From Actinomycetes bacterium (lineage in GTDB: Bacteria; Actinomycetota; Acidimicrobiia; Acidimicrobiales; Microtrichaceae), in the NCBI GenBank assembly GCA_023392475.1, contig JAEVZA010000430.1:1-16441 (forward strand): 16,441 bases of DNA, given 5' to 3'. Positions 5,510-12,109 of the stretch are shown one piece after another. The translations under genes were made by a program, and so were the position numbers. Below the pieces are notes generated by a model. It worked only from the letters and a program-made list of their open reading frames with translations. It searched no databases and was not told the DNA's origin. Position 1 is the first letter of the stretch. Each line of letters starts with the position of its first letter.

Positions 5510-7595
5510 CGGTCGACTCCTCCGTGCTGGCCATCGCCGGTTCGGGGGTGGCGGGCTCCTGGTCGCCGTCGCCGGCACCCGCCTCCTCCGAGCCGCCCTC
5601 ACCGGCGCCCTCGGCGTCGGTCGGGGCCTCGGCGGCGTCGGGCTCGTCGGACGTCGGCTCGTGGTCGTCGTCGTGGTGCCCGGCGTTCGGGTCGGTCGAC
5701 GGCTCGAAGACCCACCCGTAGATGCCGAGGATCACGAGCAGCGCGCCCGGGAGGGCCCACCAGTAGTTGAAGATCAGGCCGTACCCGATGAGCGGGAAGC
5801 CGCAGGCCATCACGAGCGGCCAGTACGACGGCGACGGCAGGTGCACGTCGGTGGCGTCGCCCTGCTGGACGACGTCCTCGGTGCGGGCGATGCGCACGAG
5901 CTTGCCGTTCTCGTCGTGGCCGTACTTGCGGTGCCAGAACTCGTCGAGCTCCTCGACCACGGGCACCTCGTCGAAGTTGTGCTCCGGCGCGGGCGACGGG
6001 ATCATCCACTCGAGCGAGCGGGCGTCCCACGGGTCGGGGCCGGGATCGACCGGGGTCTTCCGGTGCTTCGCGTAGCTCCGGGCCACGTTGACCATGAACA
6101 TGATGATCGAGACGCCGATGGTGAAGGCGCCGATCGTGGCCACCATGTTCCAGAAGTTGAAGCCCTGGCCCTCGGTGTACGTGTAGGTGCGCCGCATCAT
6201 CCCCTGCAACCCGAGGATGTGCATCGGCCCGAACGTGAGGTTGAAGCCGATCAGCATCGTCCAGAAGTGCCACTTCCCGAGCTTCTCGTTCAGGAAGTAG
6301 CCGAACGCCTTCGGCCACCAGAAGTACATGCCGGAGAACAGCCCGAGCAGCGCGCCGCCGAACAGCACGTAGTGGAAGTGGGCGACGATGTAGTAGGTGT
6401 CCGTCTGCTGGGTGTCGGCCGGGGCGAACGCGTGGCTCACGCCGGACAGGCCGCCGATGGTGAACATGGCGACCAGGCCCACGGAGAAGAGCATGGCGGT
6501 GGTGAACCGCAGCCGGCCGCCGTACATGGTGGCCATCCAGTTCAGGATCTTCACGCCCGTCGGCACGGCGATGAACATCGTGGCGAGGGAGAAGGCCAGC
6601 ACCGACAGCGTGCCGATGCCCGAGGCGAACATGTGGTGCGCCCACACGCCCCAGCCCATGAAGCCGATGGCGATGCCCGAGCCGACCATGAAGGGGTAGC
6701 CGAAGATGGGCTTGCGGGAGAACACCGGGATCACCTCGGAGGCGATCCCGAAGCTGGGCAAGATCATGATGTAGACCTCCGGGTGCCCGAAGATCCAGAA
6801 CAGGTTCTCCCAGAGGAACGGATCACCGCCCTTGGCGGCGTCGAAGAACGTGGCGCCGAAGAGCCGGTCGAACATCAGCAGGAACAGCGCCACGGTGATG
6901 ACCGGCAGCGCGAACACGAGCAGGACCTGGACCACGAAGGTCATCCAGGTGAAGACCGGCATCTTCATGAGGCTCATGCCGGGCGCCCGCATGTTGAGCA
7001 CGGTGACCGTCAGGTTGATCGCCGACACCGTCGAGCCGATGCCCATGATGATGAGGCCGACGGCGTAGAAGTCGATGCCGTGGCTGGGCGAGAACACCAC
7101 GCCCGAGTTCGGTGCGTAGTTGAACCAGCCGCCGTTGGCGCCGCCGCCGAGCAGCCAGGACGTGTTGAAGAAGATGGCGCCGCCCAGCCAGACCCAGAGG
7201 GACAGCGCGTTCATCCTCGGGAAGGCGACGTCACGTGCGCCGATCTGCAGCGGCAGCAGGTAGTTCGCGAACGCGGCCGCCATCGGCATGACGACGAGGA
7301 ACACCATCGTGACGCCGTGCATCGTGAAGACCTGGTTGTACAGGTCCGCGGAGAGCAGCTTGCTGTTCGGGATGGCCAGCTGGCTGCGGATCAGGAGCGC
7401 CTCGAACCCGCCCACGAGCAGGAAGAAGAACGACGCGGCGCCGTACATGATGCCGATCTTCTTGTGGTCGACCGTGGTGACCCACGACTTCCAGCCGTGT
7501 GTCGAGGTCGGGCGGGCGAACACGCCCATCGGCGAGGTCACGGTGGCCTCACCAGCGGTGAGCTCGAGCGGTCGGCGCTCTTCCGTCAGTGCCAT
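5502..7595 (-). CDS. ctaD: Cytochrome c oxidase subunit I (caa3/aa3 type) with C-terminal two-helix extension
   Basis: This is the catalytic subunit, 697 residues, binding heme a, heme a3 and CuB. Heme a ligands are His93 and His408. The heme a3 ligand is His406 (both in VAHFHYVLFGG). CuB ligands are His271, His320 and His321, with the cross-linking Tyr275 in GHPEVY. Glu273, Asp122 and Lys349 mark intact D and K proton channels, so this is an A1-type oxidase. After the usual twelve helices comes LEWMIPSPAPEHNF. Two further helices follow from SYWPLV (590-595) to about 630. A 65-residue acidic tail (633-697) then begins with GHHDDDHEP. The ATG start has GAAGGA eight bases upstream. ctaC ends 43 bp before it. 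The extra helices resemble the small CtaF subunit of actinobacteria, fused here. Confidence 0.97.
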   Translation of the reverse strand: MALTEERRPLELTAGEATVTSPMGVFARPTSTHGWKSWVTTVDHKKIGIMYGAASFFFLLVGGFEALLIRSQLAIPNSKLLSADLYNQVFTMHGVTMVFLVVMPMAAAFANYLLPLQIGARDVAFPRMNALSLWVWLGGAIFFNTSWLLGGGANGGWFNYAPNSGVVFSPSHGIDFYAVGLIIMGIGSTVSAINLTVTVLNMRAPGMSLMKMPVFTWMTFVVQVLLVFALPVITVALFLLMFDRLFGATFFDAAKGGDPFLWENLFWIFGHPEVYIMILPSFGIASEVIPVFSRKPIFGYPFMVGSGIAIGFMGWGVWAHHMFASGIGTLSVLAFSLATMFIAVPTGVKILNWMATMYGGRLRFTTAMLFSVGLVAMFTIGGLSGVSHAFAPADTQQTDTYYIVAHFHYVLFGGALLGLFSGMYFWWPKAFGYFLNEKLGKWHFWTMLIGFNLTFGPMHILGLQGMMRRTYTYTEGQGFNFWNMVATIGAFTIGVSIIMFMVNVARSYAKHRKTPVDPGPDPWDARSLEWMIPSPAPEHNFDEVPVVEELDEFWHRKYGHDENGKLVRIARTEDVVQQGDATDVHLPSPSYWPLVMACGFPLIGYGLIFNYWWALPGALLVILGIYGWVFEPSTDPNAGHHDDDHEPTSDEPDAAEAPTDAEGAGEGGSEEAGAGDGDQEPATPEPAMASTEESTVV

Positions 7596-7638
7596 GCGGG
7601 TGATCCTTCTCCGGTCCGGACGTCCGTGCTGCGGGTGA

Positions 7639-8829
7639 TCACTTGAGGGTGATCAGGTAGGCGACGAGCTGGTCGATCTGGTCCTCGGTGAGCTGGAGGT
7701 TCGGCATGCCCTGGTTGTTGTCGGGGTCCATGGGCTTGATGGCCTCGGGGTCGCGCAGCCAGTCCTTCAGGTTGTTCGTGTTCGGCACGCCGCTGGGCAC
7801 CGCGCTCACCTCGTCTGAGCCCTTGCCGAGGTACAGGTTGAGGAGGCCGCCGGCGAACGTCTGGCGCATCATCAGGTGCGTGAGGTTCGGGGCGTTGCCC
7901 GACGAGAGCGACGTGTTCACCGACTTGCCGTAGTCGGGGTTGGGGACGTCGTCGTAGGTGTAGGGCGACTTCGAGTCGGGCCGCAGGCCGTTGACCTGGT
8001 GGCAGCGCGCGCACTGGCCCACGAAGATCTCCTGGCCGGAGCGGGCCTTCGCGGTGTCCGGCTCCTCGGGCTTCGTGGTCATGCGCTTCAGCCACTGCTG
8101 GTACTCGGCGGGCGGGAGCGCCTTCACCTGCATGCGCATGACGCCGTGCGAGAGGCCGCAGTACTCCGTGCACTGGCCCTGGTAGATGCCGGCCTTGTCG
8201 GCCGTGAAGACGAGCTCGTGGGTCCGGCCCGGCACCGCGTCCTTCTTGCCGTTGATCGCGGGGATCCAGAACGAGTGGATGACGTCGTTCGACTGGATCT
8301 TGAGGACGACGTCGCGGCCGACGGGGATCACCATCTGCGAGGCGGTGATGATGTCGGGCTTGCCGTCCTTGTCCGTGTCGTAGCGGAACTCCCACCACCA
8401 CTGCTGGCCGACGACGTTCACCTCGATGGCGTTCTTCGAGGAGTCGTCGAGCTTCAGCAGCGTCTGCACGTTGAACACGGCGAGGATCGCGAGGATCAGC
8501 GCCGGGACGACCGTCCAGCCGATCTCGAGCGGCGTGTTGCCGTGGGTCTGGGACGGCTCGTCGACGCCGTCGACGTCGTCCTTGCGCCGCTTGAAGCGCA
8601 CGGCCATCCAGATGATGGCGACCTCGACGAGGATGAACACGATGCCGGCCACGATGAACACCGGCTTGACGAGGTCGAAGATGTCCCAGGCCTGGCGGCC
8701 ACGCGGGGCGAGGGTGTTGAGCGGGTGGTCGCCGGGGTCGCCCATGTTCCGGACGATGAGCCACAGACCGACCACGAGGACGATGGTCGAGATGACCGCC
8801 GCGATGGTCGCGTTCCGCTTGTTCCGCAT
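7639..8829 (-). CDS. ctaC: Cytochrome c oxidase subunit II with fused cytochrome c domain
   Basis: This 396-residue protein is the electron entry subunit of a caa3 oxidase. A first hydrophobic segment (8-26) is an uncleaved anchor or signal peptide. Helices at about 54-77 and 103-122 are the subunit II hairpin. The cupredoxin domain has WWWEF (144-148) and the complete CuA site: His185, Cys220, Glu222, Cys224, His228 and Met231 (CTEYCGLSHGVM). A class I cytochrome c follows, with heme motif C273-A-R-C276-H277 and likely axial Met375 in GMPNL. The ATG at 8829 was chosen because AGAGGG lies five bases upstream; an in-frame GTG six bases earlier is possible. The heme-to-methionine interval is long, with two insertions (about 280-310 and 330-345). 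The gene starts 10 bp after the seven-helix protein gene. Confidence 0.96.
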   Translation of the reverse strand: MRNKRNATIAAVISTIVLVVGLWLIVRNMGDPGDHPLNTLAPRGRQAWDIFDLVKPVFIVAGIVFILVEVAIIWMAVRFKRRKDDVDGVDEPSQTHGNTPLEIGWTVVPALILAILAVFNVQTLLKLDDSSKNAIEVNVVGQQWWWEFRYDTDKDGKPDIITASQMVIPVGRDVVLKIQSNDVIHSFWIPAINGKKDAVPGRTHELVFTADKAGIYQGQCTEYCGLSHGVMRMQVKALPPAEYQQWLKRMTTKPEEPDTAKARSGQEIFVGQCARCHQVNGLRPDSKSPYTYDDVPNPDYGKSVNTSLSSGNAPNLTHLMMRQTFAGGLLNLYLGKGSDEVSAVPSGVPNTNNLKDWLRDPEAIKPMDPDNNQGMPNLQLTEDQIDQLVAYLITLK

Positions 8830-8839
8830 ACCCACCCTC

Positions 8840-9730
8840 TCAGTGACCGGTCGCCGGGGCGGCGGACCAAGTATCCACCGGGCCCGAGACCGATGCCGAA
8901 TCGACCACGACCGCCGAGCGCGTGGCGCCGAGGCCCGACTCCTCGTGCGTCTGCTCGCCCGCGACGCCGCCCGCGATGCCCGCCCCGATGACCACCAGGC
9001 CACCGATCAGGAGGACCGCGACGACCACCGAGCGCTTGAGCTCCGGCCGGCTCGCGAGGAGGAAGGCGAGGCCGAAGACCACGATGGCGACGCCGATGAT
9101 CACGTACACCGCCACGCTCTGCGGGATGGCCAGCAGGAGGCGCGACACGCACAGGATGATGATCGCCGCGGTCAGCACGGCGAGCACCGGCACCTCGAGC
9201 GGGTCCATCAGCGTGTGGCGAAGCTCGCGGTTCGCCGTCTGGTCGCCCGTGGCCCGCTCGGCCCAGGCGCGGACCGTCCAGGAGACGGTGGCGATGGCCA
9301 GCACGACGAGGCCGACCACGAAGAACACCGGGTCCACGGCGAGGCCGACGATCGTGACGCCGACCCCGAAGGCGGCGACGAGCGGCCAGTAGCTGAGCCC
9401 GATCGGCACGGTGACGGGCGGGTTGCCGGTGACGTGCTCGACCTGGGCGATGGCCTCGGCGTTGCCGTCCCGGAACGCCGTGGAGAACCCGCCGAGGGCG
9501 GCCATCACGCCGGCGAAGCCCATCAGCACGCTGTAGCCCACGTGGTCGCCGACCCAGCCCTTCCAGCCGAAGGTGAGCGGGCCGACGATCGAGTTGACGA
9601 CGTCGCCCTTCGAGAACACGGCGAGCGCGCCCGAGTGGTCGGAGGCCCCGGTCAGGAACCCGTAGAGGACGGCGGCCAGGAAGGCGAGGAGCGCCGCGCC
9701 GTAGAAGAACTTCGATGCCCGTGTGATCAT
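8840..9730 (-). CDS. Seven-helix membrane protein with CtaF/CtaD-tail-like module; third gene of the paralogous oxidase module
   Basis: This 296-residue protein has about seven predicted helices, near 9-27, 62-86, 114-131, 133-153, 178-200, 208-226 and 234-252. The third begins with SYWPLV (113-118). Identical residues start the two extra helices at the C-terminus of CtaD, and the two helices that follow are similar in length and pattern, so this stretch looks like a second copy of a CtaF-like (small oxidase subunit) module. The flanking helices match nothing I recognise, and no heme or copper ligand pattern is visible. The C-terminal 40 residues are hydrophilic and Ser/Ala-rich. The ATG start is eight bases after the upstream stop, and only a weak Shine-Dalgarno sequence is present. 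It lies directly between the subunit III paralog and ctaC. Function is unknown; a structural or assembly role with the oxidase is inferred from position. Confidence 0.75.
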   Translation of the reverse strand: MITRASKFFYGAALLAFLAAVLYGFLTGASDHSGALAVFSKGDVVNSIVGPLTFGWKGWVGDHVGYSVLMGFAGVMAALGGFSTAFRDGNAEAIAQVEHVTGNPPVTVPIGLSYWPLVAAFGVGVTIVGLAVDPVFFVVGLVVLAIATVSWTVRAWAERATGDQTANRELRHTLMDPLEVPVLAVLTAAIIILCVSRLLLAIPQSVAVYVIIGVAIVVFGLAFLLASRPELKRSVVVAVLLIGGLVVIGAGIAGGVAGEQTHEESGLGATRSAVVVDSASVSGPVDTWSAAPATGH

Positions 9731-9738
9731 CCGTCAGC

Positions 9739-10320
9739 TCACTTCATGATGTAGACGCCGACCCACACGACCGCGTACACGGCCACGGTGGCGTACCAGA
9801 ACACGGCCGCGGCGGCGATGCCGTCGGGCTGCCGACTCGAGAACTGCCCGCCGAGGGCCCGGAAGCCCATCAGCACGAGGAAGATCATCCCGGCGATCAC
9901 CATCGCCACGTGACCACCGGTCACCGCGTAGAAGAGCGGGCCCTCGGGCTGGGCCAGCGTGACCGCGGCCTGGCTGTAGAGGAAGGTGGTCTGGTTCAGG
10001 AAGGCGGCGCCGAGGAGCAGCGTGACGCCGAGCGCGAGGAAGGTGTGCGGCCGGTCGTCGCGGGCGATCGAGTACACCGCCCACTGCATGGTCACGACCG
10101 AGATGGCCAGCGTGACGGCCTGCATGTTCGGCTGCGCCAGCGGGATGTTGTTGTTGGCGAACCAGTGCAGCGGGCCGGCCGCGCCGCGTGCGGCGAGGTA
10201 GTAGCCGATCAGCGTGGCCATCACCATGACCACGCCGGCGGTGGCGAAGGCGGTGCCGAACAGCAGCTCCCGGCGACGGGGCTGGGTGGCGGCCGGGAGG
10301 GCGGCGGTGGCGTCGGCCAT
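9739..10320 (-). CDS. Degenerate cytochrome c oxidase subunit III paralog
   Basis: This 193-residue protein has five predicted helices, near 21-43, 68-86, 94-113, 130-152 and 168-190, matching the helix number and length of CtaE. Family traces are TGGHVAMVIAG (134-144, compare TGFHGAHVAIG in CtaE) and the final FWYATVAVYAVVW. Conserved positions differ: the WHxxD motif of the last helix reads WYATV, and the Glu of GQVYEF is not retained. It is therefore a diverged paralog rather than a second standard subunit III. The ATG overlaps the previous stop by one base (TGATG, 10322-10318), and GAGGAG lies eight bases upstream. It presumably pairs with the subunit I paralog encoded just before it, as CtaE pairs with CtaD. 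Confidence 0.8.
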   Translation of the reverse strand: MADATAALPAATQPRRRELLFGTAFATAGVVMVMATLIGYYLAARGAAGPLHWFANNNIPLAQPNMQAVTLAISVVTMQWAVYSIARDDRPHTFLALGVTLLLGAAFLNQTTFLYSQAAVTLAQPEGPLFYAVTGGHVAMVIAGMIFLVLMGFRALGGQFSSRQPDGIAAAAVFWYATVAVYAVVWVGVYIMK

Positions 10321-11894
10321 CAGCTGTTCTCCTCGTCGGTGCCCTCACGGGCGTCGAGCAGCGGGTAGGGCGAGGTGACCCGGGCCAGGTCCTCGAGCTC
10401 GACCCCGCCGACCGCCGGTCGAGGGAAGGCCCACTCGAGCGTGAGGCCGTCGACGTCGTCCTCGACGGGACCGTCGGCGGCGTCGCGTGCGGCGCCCATC
10501 GAGGCGGCCAGCCCGCTGAGCGCCCCGAGCGCGAACAGCACGGCGCCGACGGCGATCAGCGCGCCCCAGAGCTGCGAGGCCGTGGTCTTGCCGTCGAGCT
10601 GGACGATGGCCTGCACCAGCGAGGCGGTGGCCAGCAGCGCGCCGCCCAGGAACACCAGGGCGACCGTGCCGTTGCCCGGGCCCTTCGGCACCGGGCCGCC
10701 CCACACGAGCGGCGACCAGTGGAACACGCCGGCGAGCCCGCCGGCGACGACCGCCGCCACCACGAAGTAGGTCTGGCTGGCCCCGAGGGCGGCGGCGTCG
10801 AAGCCGAAGACCGTGCCGGTGCCGGCCAGGTCGAGCGCCTGCAGGAGCCCGCCGAGGACGGCGCCGAGCAGGAGCAGGAGCGAGAGGAGCCCGAGGACGG
10901 TGGCCGGCGAGACCTTCACCGAGCCCCGCCGCAGCAGGTCGGCGAAGGCGCCGAGCAGGCCGAGCACCGGGACGGCGATGGCCAGCGCGAACAGCGTCCA
11001 GAGCACCGTGTTCACCGAGCGGGGCAGCTGGGCCCAGGCGCCGAACGAGAGCACGGCGTAGGTGCCGATGAGGCCCTGGACCAACCCGTACTGGGCCATC
11101 CGGCGACCGGCGGACGTCGAGACCGCGTCGGCTGCGATGCCGAGCACCGGGATGGCGAAGACGTAGATGCTGGGGCCCCGGAGCAGCCACGCCAGGCCCT
11201 GCGTGAAGTTCTGGGCGAGGCCGGCGGCGTCGGAGTGCGTGACCTGGCCGAGCACCACGTGGGCGACGGCCGAGCCGAAGGTGACGATCAGGAGCGAGCT
11301 CCAGACCAGCGCCGACCACGAGAGCATCGGGGCGAAGGCGAGCCGCATGCCCGGCGGGCGGTGGGCCATGACCGTGGTGGCCACGCACACGGCGCCGAGG
11401 CCGAGGGCCACCATCATCGCCCCCATCGCGAGGTTGCCCAGCCGGGCGGCGTCGGTGTCGCCGCCGCCGACGCCGCCGTCGATCGCGACGCTGACGATGA
11501 AGATCACCGCCGACACGAGCCAGGTCCAGAGCGAGAGCGCAGCGGCGCGGGGGAAGGAGATCGACGGCGAGCCGAGCTGGAACGGCACGACCGAGATGGC
11601 GACCCCGAGCAGGAGCGGCACGCCGCCGAGCAGCAGGAGCGCGACCAGGGAGCTGGAGCCCAGCATCCCGGTGCGGCTGCCGAGGAACCCGTTGTCCGTC
11701 GCCTGGTCGATGCCGACCAGGGCGAGCGTGATCAGGGTGACGGCGGTGAGGAGGAGGGAGCCACCGATGAAGAGCCGGCCGATCGCGGTGTGGTCACCGG
11801 AACCGATGAGCCGCTCGAGCGGACCCGGGGCGGGGCGCTCGTCGGCGGCGGCGGGGGTCCCGGACGCCTCGGGTCTGGTCTCCGTGAGTGCCAT
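10320..11894 (-). CDS. Subunit I paralog of heme-copper oxidase lacking all metal-ligand histidines
   Basis: This 524-residue polytopic protein aligns by eye with CtaD over most of its length. Shared landmarks are GDHTAIG (N-terminal DHxxIG), PFQLGSPSISFPRAAALSLWTW (103-125), HRPPGM (178-183), WLLRGPSIY (236-244), AWAQL (286-290), QTYFVVA (374-380) and TLEWAFPRPA (485-494). Each ligand is replaced: His93 by Ser82, His271 by Gly240, His320/321 by Gln289/Leu290, His406 by Ala381, His408 by Val383. The channel residues Asp122, Glu273 and Lys349 become Ser111, Ser242 and Leu313. Tyr244 is kept. It cannot bind hemes or CuB in the usual way, so it should not reduce O2. The frame is intact and about twelve helices remain, so it is not a decayed pseudogene. 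The start MALTExRP resembles that of CtaD. A structural, regulatory or transport role is inferred. Confidence 0.85.
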   Translation of the reverse strand: MALTETRPEASGTPAAADERPAPGPLERLIGSGDHTAIGRLFIGGSLLLTAVTLITLALVGIDQATDNGFLGSRTGMLGSSSLVALLLLGGVPLLLGVAISVVPFQLGSPSISFPRAAALSLWTWLVSAVIFIVSVAIDGGVGGGDTDAARLGNLAMGAMMVALGLGAVCVATTVMAHRPPGMRLAFAPMLSWSALVWSSLLIVTFGSAVAHVVLGQVTHSDAAGLAQNFTQGLAWLLRGPSIYVFAIPVLGIAADAVSTSAGRRMAQYGLVQGLIGTYAVLSFGAWAQLPRSVNTVLWTLFALAIAVPVLGLLGAFADLLRRGSVKVSPATVLGLLSLLLLLGAVLGGLLQALDLAGTGTVFGFDAAALGASQTYFVVAAVVAGGLAGVFHWSPLVWGGPVPKGPGNGTVALVFLGGALLATASLVQAIVQLDGKTTASQLWGALIAVGAVLFALGALSGLAASMGAARDAADGPVEDDVDGLTLEWAFPRPAVGGVELEDLARVTSPYPLLDAREGTDEENS

Positions 11895-11928
11895 GCGTGG
11901 TTCTGCCCTCTGCTCCGTACCCGTGCTG

Positions 11929-11972
11929 CCTCGGGCCCTGCGGCCCTGTTGCCCTCGGGCCTGACGGCCCTG
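11929..11972. repeat. Two-copy imperfect direct repeat in the leader
   Basis: A 20-base unit, cctcgggcc followed by tg and cggccctg, occurs at 11929-11948 and again at 11953-11972. The copies differ only by the placement of one inserted base. On the minus strand each copy can fold into a short GGGCC/GGCCC stem. It lies in the untranslated leader just upstream of the subunit I paralog gene. Confidence 0.5.
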
Positions 11973-11985
11973 CCCTCGATCGCCG

Positions 11986-12008
11986 ACCGGACCCCACGGG
12001 GGTCCGGT
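11986..12008 (-). other. Perfect 10-bp hairpin in the leader of the oxidase operon
   Basis: ACCGGACCCC (11986-11995) and GGGGTCCGGT (11999-12008) are exact complements around a three-base loop. In the minus-strand transcript this would be a very stable stem directly after the proposed transcription start. No T-run follows. It could be an attenuator, an mRNA-stabilising 5' stem or a terminator. Confidence 0.5.
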
Positions 12009-12015
12009 GCCGCGG

Positions 12016-12021
12016 ACACTA
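12016..12021 (-). promoter_or_regulatory. Candidate -10 hexamer for the oxidase operon
   Basis: Read on the minus strand, TAGTGT (12021 to 12016) fits TANNNT and lies between the ctaB terminator-like hairpin and the first oxidase-paralog gene. No clear -35 box is found. Just upstream (12028-12037) is the perfect palindrome CCACCGGTGG, which would lie in the spacer region. Confidence 0.3.
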
Positions 12022-12027
12022 CCGCGC

Positions 12028-12037
12028 CCACCGGTGG
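12028..12037. promoter_or_regulatory. Palindrome CCACCGGTGG, possible operator
   Basis: This is a perfect 10-base palindrome located six bases upstream of the candidate -10 box, a position where a bound regulator would affect transcription. It is short and GC-rich, so chance occurrence is possible. Confidence 0.25.
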
Positions 12038-12073
12038 ACGTAGAAAAGCGCTAGGCGGTGCTCCCCGTCGCCG

Positions 12074-12099
12074 GAATCGCCCGCTGCTGCGGGCGATCC
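12074..12099 (-). terminator. Hairpin after ctaB
   Basis: ATCGCCCGC (12076-12084) and GCGGGCGAT (12089-12097) are perfect complements around a four-base loop. A G-T wobble plus a further G-C pair extend the stem to 11 bp. It starts about 10 bases past the ctaB stop on the minus strand. There is no T-run, as is common in high-GC actinobacteria. It suggests at least partial separation of ctaB from the genes downstream. Confidence 0.5.
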
Positions 12100-12109
12100 T
12101 GCATGCCGC

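Larger units (their letters stand above)
11895..12109 (-). other. Leader/intergenic region between ctaB and the pseudo-oxidase genes
   Basis: This 215-bp stretch has no convincing gene. Read on the minus strand it holds the ctaB terminator-like hairpin, a palindrome, a possible -10 box, a strong 10-bp hairpin and a tandem GC repeat, then an AGAGGG ribosome-binding-like sequence 11 bases before the ATG at 11894. A leader of about 115 bases would precede the coding region if the -10 at 12021-12016 is used. Confidence 0.5.

Noticed and set aside
5364..7646. A 760-codon open frame on the plus strand opposite ctaD
   Set aside because: It is antisense to a clearly conserved subunit I gene and consists of His/Asp/Glu/Arg/Val-rich low-complexity sequence, the usual by-product of strong GC bias at third positions.
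10320..11894. The subunit I paralog as a nitric oxide reductase or cbb3-type catalytic subunit
   Set aside because: Those enzymes keep all six histidines. None is present at the aligned positions here, and the closest resemblance is to the CtaD of this operon.
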